64,000 nucleotides of DNA, taken from the NCBI RefSeq assembly GCF_002270055.1, contig NZ_NIBG01000006.1, positions 143,096-207,095 on the forward strand, written 5' to 3'. Every line of letters starts with the position of its first letter. Within the stretch, counting starts at the first letter, position 1. This document shows positions 18,295 through 25,200 of the stretch, piece after piece. The position numbers and the translations under genes were made by a program. The stretch is from Anaeromicrobium sediminis. Its GTDB lineage: Bacteria > Bacillota > Clostridia > Peptostreptococcales > Thermotaleaceae. The notes below the pieces were generated by a model. That model ran no database searches, had not been told where the DNA came from, and saw only the letters and a program-made list of their open reading frames with translations.

Positions 18295-19710
18295 ATGAAT
18301 TACGATGTTATTGTAAAAAATGCACGCATACCACAGGGGAATGATACAGTTCTTACAAATATATTAGTGAAGGACGAAAAAATTGTAGGCTTTACATTAG
18401 ATTTAGATGGTATTCAAGGTAATAAGGTTATAGATGCAGAGGGACATCTTACTCTACCAGGATGCATAGATTCTCATACACATATAAATGACCCTGGATT
18501 TACCCATAGAGAAAACTTTTTAACTGGAACCTCTGCAGCAGCAAGTGGTGGAGTTACAACTATAGTTGATATGCCATGTTGCTCCGTACCATCAGTAAGA
18601 AGCGTAGAAAACTTAGAACACAAACTTAATGCTATAAAGAATAAGGCCATAGTTGATTATGGTATGTGGGGAGGAGTTACTGGCGAAGACGTTAGAAATG
18701 GATGGCTTCATAATGTTAAAGAACAAGCTGATTACGGTGTTTTAGCGTTTAAAGTTTATATGACTCCTTCAGTTCCAACATATCCAAGGGTTACTGATCC
18801 TGAAATGCTTGAAGCTTTCAAGGCTGTAGCAGAAACTGGGCTTCCAATAGGAATTCACGCTGAAAACTTTGCAATGTGCGATTTCTATGTTAAGAAGTTT
18901 GAAAAAGAAGGAAGAACTGATGGTCCTGCATGGGCTGAAGCGAGAATGACTTTAGCTGAAAAGGTTGCCATTGAGTTAGGTATTAGCTTTGCTGAAGAAG
19001 CAGGAGCTAGATTACATATAGTTCACATGAGTACTGGAGTCGGTGCAAAACTAGTTGGAGATGCAAAGAAAAGAGGATTAGATGTTACTGCTGAAACTTG
19101 CCCTCACTACTTAACTCTAAATTATAAAGATGCAATGACAGAATTCATGCAGTTTGCAAAAATTGCTCCTCCACTTAGAACTAAGTCAGATAATGAAGAA
19201 CATTGGAAGGCGCTACAAGATGGTAGAATCGACTTCGTAGCCACAGATCATGCTCCATATGAAATACCTACTGAGAAAGAAGCGGAAGGAATGCATATAT
19301 GGAATGCTTTTCCAGGAATTCCAGGAGTAGAGACTATGGTTCCAATGATAGTAAGTGAAGGATACAATAAGGGCAGATTGAGCTTGAGCAGATTAGTAGA
19401 GGTACTTTGCAGTAGTCCAGCAAAACACTATGGAATATATCCTAAGAAAGGTGCCATGTTCATTGGATCAGATGCCGACTTTACTATTATAGACTTGGAA
19501 AAAGAATGGACTATAGACAAGGACAAAATGTATACAATGGCTAAGTATACTCCTTTCCATGGCTATAAATTAAAGGGTAAGCCAGTTAAAACAGTAGTTA
19601 GAGGTAAATTAGTTTATGATGATGAATCTGGAATCGTTGGAGAAGAAGGATATGGAGAGTTCATAAGAAGACAAAATATTCAAAAGCTTGATAAGGCCAT
19701 TAAATACTAA
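18295..19710 (+). CDS. Allantoinase/dihydropyrimidinase-family cyclic amidohydrolase; candidate xanthine amidohydrolase
   Basis: A 471-residue binuclear metal amidohydrolase. Ligands can be seen in order: H61 and H63 (DSHTHIND), the carboxylated K153 (LAFKVYM), H188 (GIHAEN), H244 (IVHMS) and D318 (ATDHAPY). The family opens cyclic ureides by hydrolysing a ring amide. Xanthine's pyrimidine ring is a cyclic ureide, and its hydrolysis to 4-ureido-5-imidazolecarboxylate is the first committed step of the clostridial pathway. No other allantoin gene is present, so I favour that role over allantoinase (inference). It is followed 57 bases later by the isochorismatase-like gene. Confidence 0.85.
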   Translation: MNYDVIVKNARIPQGNDTVLTNILVKDEKIVGFTLDLDGIQGNKVIDAEGHLTLPGCIDSHTHINDPGFTHRENFLTGTSAAASGGVTTIVDMPCCSVPSVRSVENLEHKLNAIKNKAIVDYGMWGGVTGEDVRNGWLHNVKEQADYGVLAFKVYMTPSVPTYPRVTDPEMLEAFKAVAETGLPIGIHAENFAMCDFYVKKFEKEGRTDGPAWAEARMTLAEKVAIELGISFAEEAGARLHIVHMSTGVGAKLVGDAKKRGLDVTAETCPHYLTLNYKDAMTEFMQFAKIAPPLRTKSDNEEHWKALQDGRIDFVATDHAPYEIPTEKEAEGMHIWNAFPGIPGVETMVPMIVSEGYNKGRLSLSRLVEVLCSSPAKHYGIYPKKGAMFIGSDADFTIIDLEKEWTIDKDKMYTMAKYTPFHGYKLKGKPVKTVVRGKLVYDDESGIVGEEGYGEFIRRQNIQKLDKAIKY

Positions 19711-19767
19711 GTTACAGGTAAGTTAGATATTTATTGCTCAATAAAAATTAAATTTGGAGGGATTAAT

Positions 19768-20370
19768 ATGCCAAGACACGCCATAGTTGTAATAGATATG
19801 TTAAATGATTTTGTTGGAGAGAAGGCTCCACTGAGATGTCCGGGAGCTGATGATATTATACCTGATTTACAAAAATTATTTAAATGGGTTAGACAGAGAG
19901 AAAATGATGATATCCATCTAGTTCATATTCAAGAGGCTCATAGAAAGAATGATGCTGACTTTAGAGTTAGACCTGTTCACGCTGTTAAAGGTACATGGGG
20001 TTCTGACTTTATAGAGGAGCTTTACCCTGAGGGAGATGAGTATATAGTTCCTAAGAGAAGACATAGTGGATTTGCCCATACTGATCTTGACCTTTATTTG
20101 AGAGAAGAAAATATAGATACAGTAGTAGTTACAGGGGTTTGGACTAATGTGTGTGTAAGAAGTACTGCTTCTGATGCTTTATATAATGCTTATAAGGTTA
20201 TCACATTAAGTGATGGTTGTGCATCAAAAACTAAAGAAATGCATGAATATGGATTAAATGATTTAAGTATATTTACAAAGGTAATGAGTATTGATGAATA
20301 TATTGAATCATGGGAAAAGGGTCTTGATCCATGGATTGGTGGAGGAGACAAAGAAAACAAAGTTGAGTAA
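19768..20370 (+). CDS. Isochorismatase-family cysteine hydrolase; candidate 4-ureido-5-imidazolecarboxylate amidohydrolase
   Basis: A 200-residue cysteine hydrolase with a visible D10-K96-C129 triad (VVIDMLNDF, IVPKRRHSGF, TGVWTNVCVRSTA). Relatives include nicotinamidase, N-carbamoylsarcosine amidohydrolase and ureidoacrylate hydrolase, all of which cleave amide or ureido groups. In this operon the expected substrate is the ureido group of 4-ureido-5-imidazolecarboxylate, released as ammonia and CO2 (inference). GGAGGG precedes ATG 19768. The UbiX-like gene starts 15 bases after its stop. Confidence 0.87.
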   Translation: MPRHAIVVIDMLNDFVGEKAPLRCPGADDIIPDLQKLFKWVRQRENDDIHLVHIQEAHRKNDADFRVRPVHAVKGTWGSDFIEELYPEGDEYIVPKRRHSGFAHTDLDLYLREENIDTVVVTGVWTNVCVRSTASDALYNAYKVITLSDGCASKTKEMHEYGLNDLSIFTKVMSIDEYIESWEKGLDPWIGGGDKENKVE

Positions 20371-20384
20371 AGGGAGACAAAACT

Positions 20385-20936
20385 ATGAAGATAATAGTTG
20401 GGATGACAGGAGGAAGCTGCTCTTTATATGGAGTAGCCCTCCTTAAGGCTCTCGAACAGCTAGGTATCGAGACTCATTTAATTGTATCAAGGATGGGAGA
20501 GTATGTTACTAAGCATGAATGTGACATAGACATAAGTGAATTAAAGTCAATGGCAACCTATTTTCATGAAATTAATGACTTAGCAGCACCTGTTGCTAGT
20601 GGCTCCTTCAAAGCTGATGGAATGATAATAATACCTTGTTCCATGAATACCTTAGGAGCTATTGCGAGTGGCTTAAGTTTAAATTTGATTCATAGAGCAG
20701 CAGATGTAACTATTAAAGAAGGTAGAAAGCTGGTTATAGTACCTAGAGAAACACCTCTTAGTGTAATACATCTTGAAAATATGCTGAAGCTCGCTAGGAT
20801 AGGAGTGAAAATTGTCCCAGCGTCCCCAGGCTTTTACCATAACCCTCAAACAATAGGTGATTTAGTGAATATCATGGTGGGGAGAGTGTTAGATCAGTTA
20901 GGTATAGAAGCAAACCTTTTTGAAAGATGGAAGTAG
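20385..20936 (+). CDS. UbiX-family flavin prenyltransferase
   Basis: Makes prenylated FMN, the cofactor of UbiD-type decarboxylases. The 183-residue sequence is a close family match: GMTGGSCSLYG near 6, IIPCSMNTLGAIASGLS near 86, NLIHRAADVTIKEGRKLV near 105 and VPRETPLSVIHLENML near 124, with LFERWK at the end. It lies directly upstream of a UbiD-family gene, the usual partner arrangement. No EP-like extension is present, so it may act in the cytosol and supply the cofactor to an encapsulated UbiD (inference). Confidence 0.93.
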   Translation: MKIIVGMTGGSCSLYGVALLKALEQLGIETHLIVSRMGEYVTKHECDIDISELKSMATYFHEINDLAAPVASGSFKADGMIIIPCSMNTLGAIASGLSLNLIHRAADVTIKEGRKLVIVPRETPLSVIHLENMLKLARIGVKIVPASPGFYHNPQTIGDLVNIMVGRVLDQLGIEANLFERWK

Positions 20937-21044
20937 GCTGTCAAATGTGTTTTACACGCAATAAATAATTAATAATGTCTAGGTCATTCTAATAGGTCAA
21001 TTAAAAAATTTATTTAAAATACCTAAAAGGATGACCTTGACCCC

Positions 21045-21093
21045 CTAAGAACTGAGAGCTAGGAGCTAACAAAGTGTCAAAGGAACCTTTGTT
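21045..21093 (+). repeat. Repeated leader element, copy 1 (before ubiD)
   Basis: A 30-base segment beginning CTAAGAACTGAGAG and ending GCTAACAAAG recurs at 24772-24801 with three differences. It ends in AACAAAG (21068-21074), which can pair with CTTTGTT (21087-21093) just before the ribosome binding site of the UbiD gene. Either an intergenic repeat or a translation-control element. Confidence 0.55.
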
Positions 21094-21107
21094 ATAGGAG
21101 TGATCAA

Positions 21108-22463
21108 ATGGAAAGGCAAATGTTAAGAGCTGATTTAGAAAAATTAAGGAAAAATGAAAAACTTTTAGTATGTGACAAAGAAGTTGACCCCAAATATGAA
21201 TTGGGAGCTGTTCTTAAACACTTTAGCAATAAAAAACCAATATTATTTAACAATTTAAAGGGAAGTAAATTATCCATTATAGGAGGCATGTTTGGAGACC
21301 GACATATATTCTATGACATGCTAGGTACAAACCATGAAAAGCGAATTTTCAAGTTCATGGATACAATAGTCAATCCCCAAAGGACCAAACTACTTGATAA
21401 TGGTCCTATAAAAGAAAATATCATTACTAGAAATATAGATATATCAAATACTTTTCCAATACCAACATTCCATGAAAATGATTCGTCATCATTTATTACA
21501 GCAGGAATAGTAGTGATTAGAGATCCAGAAACTGGAAATCGATACACCTCTATTAGAAGGCTTCAGGTAAATGGTGGGGACAATCTCAGCATTTTAATTG
21601 CATCACCAATGTTCACAAATCAATTAAAGGAACTAAAAGGTAAGAAAAAAGACCTGGAGGTTGCAGTAATATTAGGTTATGATTACCCATTTCTTTTAGC
21701 ATCACAACTCAGTAGTGAACTTTATGGCGTGGATAAATATGAAGTAGATAGTGCTCTAAGGGGCGAGCCACTAGAACTAGTTAAATGCCATACAATCGAT
21801 TTAGAGGTTCCTGCCCATTGTGAGATAGTATTTGAAGGGGTTATACCCCATGACAGAGAGGTGCAAGAGGGTCCCTTTGGTGAGTTAATGGGATACTATG
21901 GAAAGGTAGCTAATCATCCTGTTATAGAGGTTAAAGCAGTTATGTTTAGAAATAATCCAATCTTTCAAGTTTCATTTCCTTGTAGGGAAGAGCATCTTTC
22001 AAATGGCTTGATAAGGGAAGTTGAACTGTATATGCATGTTAGGAAATTTGCCGACGTTAAGGATGTAAATGTGACCATCGGTGGTGGATGCAGATTCCAT
22101 GGAATTGTTTCAATCAACAAGAAGCAAGAGGGAGATGGCAAGGGTGTTATTTTAGGAGCACTTGGAAGCAATAAGGATTTAAAGCACGTGATTGTTGTGG
22201 ATGATGATATAGACATTTTTAACGGAGATGATATAGAGGGGGCTCTTGCAACAAGAGTTCAAGGATCAAGGGATGTAGTAATGATAAATGGAGCCCATGG
22301 TTCAGGGCTAGATCCTTCACATAATATGAGGGGGATTACTGATAAGATAGGGATTGATGCAACAAAGCCACTAGGAGAAAATGGAATGAAGTTTAATAAG
22401 GCAATAATTCCTGGATATGAAAAGATAGATATAGAAAAATATTTCCCCAATTTAAAGGATTAA
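21108..22463 (+). CDS. UbiD-family decarboxylase; candidate 4-amino-5-imidazolecarboxylate decarboxylase
   Basis: A 451-residue prFMN-dependent decarboxylase. The prFMN/metal region NRYTSIRRLQ (144-153, with R150) and the acidic pair E254/E259 in DREVQEGPFGELMGYYG match the R-E-E catalytic set of UbiD enzymes. The family decarboxylates aromatic and heteroaromatic acids, and the pathway requires removal of the carboxyl of 4-amino-5-imidazolecarboxylate to give 4-aminoimidazole. Position between UbiX and the shell genes supports this (inference). The preceding 171 bases carry a repeated leader element. The next gene, a shell protein, starts 12 bases after the stop. Confidence 0.9.
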   Translation: MERQMLRADLEKLRKNEKLLVCDKEVDPKYELGAVLKHFSNKKPILFNNLKGSKLSIIGGMFGDRHIFYDMLGTNHEKRIFKFMDTIVNPQRTKLLDNGPIKENIITRNIDISNTFPIPTFHENDSSSFITAGIVVIRDPETGNRYTSIRRLQVNGGDNLSILIASPMFTNQLKELKGKKKDLEVAVILGYDYPFLLASQLSSELYGVDKYEVDSALRGEPLELVKCHTIDLEVPAHCEIVFEGVIPHDREVQEGPFGELMGYYGKVANHPVIEVKAVMFRNNPIFQVSFPCREEHLSNGLIREVELYMHVRKFADVKDVNVTIGGGCRFHGIVSINKKQEGDGKGVILGALGSNKDLKHVIVVDDDIDIFNGDDIEGALATRVQGSRDVVMINGAHGSGLDPSHNMRGITDKIGIDATKPLGENGMKFNKAIIPGYEKIDIEKYFPNLKD

Positions 22464-22475
22464 GGGGGTTTGTAA

Positions 22476-22745
22476 ATGAGGCAAGCAATTGGATTCTTCG
22501 AGATTAGGAGCAAGGTAGCCGCAATACAGGCTGCAGATACTATGCTCAAGACCGCCGATGTAAGGATAAAGGATTTTAATTTAGTAGGTTCCGGAGTGAT
22601 TTCAGTTATTATTGAAGGGGATGTAGCCGCAGTAAGAGCTGCAATTGAGAATGCAAAGGCTACAGCTGGAAATATGGCTGAGGTAATATCCATTAATGTA
22701 ATACCTAGGCCTAATGAAGAAGTTGACAAATTATTTGGCGAGTAA
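22476..22745 (+). CDS. BMC-H hexameric shell protein 1
   Basis: An 89-residue single BMC domain (PF00936) that would form hexagonal shell tiles. It begins MRQAIGFFEIRSKVAAIQAAD, has the LVGSGVISVIIEGDVAAVRAAIE core and ends with the conserved VIPRPNEEVDKLF. The N-terminal IGFFEIRSK is a variant of the usual ALGLVETKG, which suggests a divergent pore role. It is packed between ubiD and a small unknown gene. Confidence 0.93.
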   Translation: MRQAIGFFEIRSKVAAIQAADTMLKTADVRIKDFNLVGSGVISVIIEGDVAAVRAAIENAKATAGNMAEVISINVIPRPNEEVDKLFGE

Positions 22746-22757
22746 TGGGGTGGTAGC

Positions 22758-23120
22758 ATGTCAAATGAATTAACTAGAGTAATTATGAAAAATATTGTTG
22801 ATAGGTGTTCAGATAATAAAAGAAATGATACATCTAAAATACATATTGGCAATAGAGACGTGAATATGCTAAGGAATATTATTCATAAGGAAAATAGTAT
22901 AAGTGTAAAAGTGGAAGCTAATACAAAACTTGAAGGCAGAGATTCAAGAAAGCGTATTACATTAGATGAGCTCATAAATAAAAGTGTAGGAGATAATAAA
23001 TCCTCAAAAGGCTCAGAAAATGAAAAAATTAAAGATTCCTATACAAAAGGAATTAATAAAGTAAGTTTAGAAGACATAGTTCCAAAGGTTTCTTTAACTT
23101 CCATTGGGAAGAAAAGATAG
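22758..23120 (+). CDS. Small low-complexity protein of the microcompartment locus
   Basis: A 120-residue basic, polar protein that I do not recognise. The first 17 residues (ELTRVIMKNIVDRC within them) could form a short amphipathic helix like an encapsulation peptide. The rest looks disordered, rich in Ser, Lys, Asn and Asp. Two related short motifs occur, RITLDELINKSV near 66 and KVSLEDIVPKVS near 101. Spaced helical motifs on a flexible chain, between two shell genes, suggest a scaffold that links cargo to shell (inference). ATG 22758 follows ATGGGGTGG. Confidence 0.75.
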   Translation: MSNELTRVIMKNIVDRCSDNKRNDTSKIHIGNRDVNMLRNIIHKENSISVKVEANTKLEGRDSRKRITLDELINKSVGDNKSSKGSENEKIKDSYTKGINKVSLEDIVPKVSLTSIGKKR

Positions 23121-23142
23121 AAGTTTGGAGGTGTAAGGCTTT

Positions 23143-23502
23143 ATGGGTATGGCACTAGGACTTATAGAGACCGTAGGACTATCGGCAGCAGCGGCAGCCT
23201 TGGATGCAGCAGCAGATACTGCTGATGTAAAGCTTGCTGGATATGAAAAGGTTATAGGTGTAGGTAAATCTGTAAGTGTAACCATAAATCTAGTTGGTGA
23301 AGTAGCATCAGTACAGGCTGCAGTTGAATATGGAGTTAAGGCTGCTGAAAAGGTGGGCACAGTCTTATCATCTAAAGTAATACCAAGACCCCACGAAGAT
23401 GTGGATAAACTAATAGACATGTTTAACAAAAATATCAAAAAAGATAAAAAGAAAGAAGTTGAGAAAAAACAAACTGATGAAAGAAATGAAAATGAAGAAT
23501 AA
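23143..23502 (+). CDS. BMC-H hexameric shell protein 2, with charged tail
   Basis: A 119-residue protein. Residues 3-90 are a BMC domain (ALGLIETVGLSAAAAALDAA at the start, SKVIPRPHEDVDKLI at the end), followed by about 28 mostly charged residues of Lys, Glu, Asp and Asn. An unusually Ala-rich first helix replaces the common GL(V)GAIEAAD pattern. The tail would project from the tile and could bind cargo or a partner tile (inference). Confidence 0.92.
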   Translation: MGMALGLIETVGLSAAAAALDAAADTADVKLAGYEKVIGVGKSVSVTINLVGEVASVQAAVEYGVKAAEKVGTVLSSKVIPRPHEDVDKLIDMFNKNIKKDKKKEVEKKQTDERNENEE

Positions 23503-23545
23503 AAGGAAAGTAACTTAAAAAAATAAAACTAAGGAGGTCATTTAT

Positions 23546-23821
23546 ATGAGTCAAGCATTAGGTTTAGTTGAAACTAAAGGTTTAGTAGGAGCTATAGAGG
23601 CAGCAGATGCCATGGTTAAAGCAGCCAATGTAACAATAGTAAGTTATGAGAAGATAGGTTTTGGACTAGTAACAGTTATGGTAAGAGGAGATGTAGGGGC
23701 GGTTAAAGCAGCTACAGATGCAGGAGCAGAAGCGGCTAGATCAGTAGGAGAACTTCATTCTATACACGTAATTCCACGTCCACACGCTGAAGTTGAAAGA
23801 GTTATATTAAATAAAGAATAG
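23546..23821 (+). CDS. BMC-H hexameric shell protein 3 (canonical)
   Basis: A 91-residue canonical BMC-H protein: [20 protein letters not shown] at the start, then [21 protein letters not shown] and [17 protein letters not shown]. It is the closest of the three paralogues to the bulk hexamers PduA/EutM and so the likely main facet tile (inference). AAGGAGG precedes ATG 23546. Confidence 0.95.
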   Translation: MSQALGLVETKGLVGAIEAADAMVKAANVTIVSYEKIGFGLVTVMVRGDVGAVKAATDAGAEAARSVGELHSIHVIPRPHAEVERVILNKE

Positions 23822-23835
23822 GGATGTGTGAAGGG

Positions 23836-23886
23836 AAAATGTTGAAAGTTAAGGAAAGTTTTATTTTGATTAATGATCAACATTTT
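23836..23886 (+). other. Intergenic inverted repeat inside the shell operon
   Basis: AAAATGTTGA (23836-23845) is the exact complement of TCAACATTTT (23877-23886), with a 31-base loop. There is no T tract after it. It may adjust transcript stability between the shell gene and the flavoprotein gene. Confidence 0.35.
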
Positions 23887-23923
23887 ACCTATAACATTCA
23901 ACTTCTAAAAGGGAGATATTTTC

Positions 23924-24706
23924 ATGTCTAATAAAGAATTAATAATGAAGGTTCTTGGAGATATCACCACAAGAATAAATAGTCAAAGTATAGAACCAAG
24001 AAAAAACCTTAAAGTAGAAAAAGAAAAAATTTTAGTATTATTTACAGGGAGCAATTTCCAGATTAATAAGGCCCTTGATGGCCTAAAGAAGCTTAAAGAA
24101 AATGATTATTCATTGACTTTATGCTTCTCAAAGAATGGAGGAGAAATACTTGATATTCAAGGAATCTCAGATTTATTAAGGGTAGATAAACTTTACTTAG
24201 AAGAGGATAAGAATAATTATTTAGAGATAATAAAATCCTCAGATATGGTCATAGTACCTGTCCTAACGCAAAACACCTTGGCAAAGGTAGCTGTAGGAAT
24301 ACAGGATAGCTTCATATCGGGCCTATTATGGCAACTCTTATGGTCTGGAAAAAAGGTGTTTGTTAATCCAAATTCTGCATTAGATAAAAACAATATGCCC
24401 TGTGAAAATAAAAAAATGCTTAAGCTAATAAATAATCATGTGGAAAGATTAAGGGAATTTGGAGCAAAAATTATAAATGATTATAACTATATGTCATATA
24501 TGAATAAGGAACCAGAAAAATTAAGATATGACAATAGTAAGGAAGGAAAGAATGAAAGAGTAGGTTTTAAGAAGGTAGTAACCGAAAAAGACGTTTTGAA
24601 TTTAGTAGGTACATCGAATGAATTAGTTATTGATAAAAGGACGATTATAACTCCACTAGCTAAAGATGTAGCTAAAGAAAAGGAAGTAAAAATTTTACGG
24701 AAATAA
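23924..24706 (+). CDS. Microcompartment-associated flavoprotein
   Basis: A 260-residue protein. Residues 1-18 (SNKELIMKVLGDITTRI) resemble an amphipathic encapsulation peptide and are followed by a polar linker. Residues about 30-200 form a flavoprotein-like (PF02441/UbiX fold) domain with VLFTGSNFQINKALDGL, SDMVIVPVLTQNTLAKVAVGI and KKVFVNPNSALD. A C-terminal segment VVTEKDVLNLVGTSNELV then ITPLAKDVAKEKEV resembles a tail seen on several microcompartment proteins. Flavoproteins of this type occur in many BMC loci, with no agreed role. It differs from the neighbouring true UbiX by lacking its prenyltransferase motifs. Confidence 0.75.
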   Translation: MSNKELIMKVLGDITTRINSQSIEPRKNLKVEKEKILVLFTGSNFQINKALDGLKKLKENDYSLTLCFSKNGGEILDIQGISDLLRVDKLYLEEDKNNYLEIIKSSDMVIVPVLTQNTLAKVAVGIQDSFISGLLWQLLWSGKKVFVNPNSALDKNNMPCENKKMLKLINNHVERLREFGAKIINDYNYMSYMNKEPEKLRYDNSKEGKNERVGFKKVVTEKDVLNLVGTSNELVIDKRTIITPLAKDVAKEKEVKILRK

Positions 24707-24771
24707 ATTAGGAGTAAAATTTTTGGAGAAAGCCACTGCCTCTTATGACCTGAAAGAATGACTTTTACAAG

Positions 24772-24820
24772 CTAAGAGATGAGAGCTAGGCGCTAACAAA
24801 GCCTCGTCAGATGCTTTGTT
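24772..24820 (+). repeat. Repeated leader element, copy 2 (before the BMC-P gene)
   Basis: The 30-base segment CTAAGAGATGAGAG...GCTAACAAAG matches 21045-21074 with three differences. AACAAAGC (24795-24802) pairs with GCTTTGTT (24813-24820), one base pair longer than in copy 1, again just before the ribosome binding site. Confidence 0.55.
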
Positions 24821-24835
24821 TGAAGGAGAGATTCT

Positions 24836-25123
24836 ATGTATACAGGAGTAGTAATTGGAACGGTTGTAGCTACAAGAAAGGATGAAAGGCTCGTTGGTAG
24901 TAAATTGTTGATAACACAACCCCTAAATATTAACAAAAAACCTATTGGAGAGCCAATAATTACTGTAGATACAGTTGGAGCAGGTATTGGAGAATATGTA
25001 ATATTTACTAAGGGAACAGCAGCCCGTTATGCTGCTAGAAAGAATGATGCTCCCATAGATGCTGCAATTATTGGAATAATTGATAATGTTGATATATATT
25101 TGGATGTATTTGACAAGAAATAA
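24836..25123 (+). CDS. BMC-P pentameric vertex protein (EutN/CcmL family)
   Basis: A 95-residue vertex protein that closes the polyhedral shell. It shows the family pattern MYTGVVIGTVVATRKDE, LVGSKLLITQPL, VDTVGAGIGEYVIFTKGTAAR and DAAIIGIIDNVDI. It is the only pentamer gene in the window, so the shell has at least three hexamer types and one vertex type here. GAAGGAGAG precedes ATG 24836. Confidence 0.95.
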   Translation: MYTGVVIGTVVATRKDERLVGSKLLITQPLNINKKPIGEPIITVDTVGAGIGEYVIFTKGTAARYAARKNDAPIDAAIIGIIDNVDIYLDVFDKK

Positions 25124-25200
25124 ACATAGATAACTTAGGTTCAAAAATATATTTAAATACTTTTTTAAAATCTAGGAACTTTAGAAAGGCGGTGATGGGA

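Noticed and set aside
23924..24706. A second UbiX prenyltransferase
   Set aside because: The flavoprotein fold is similar, but the RETPLS-HLENML and NLIHRAADV segments that define UbiX are missing.
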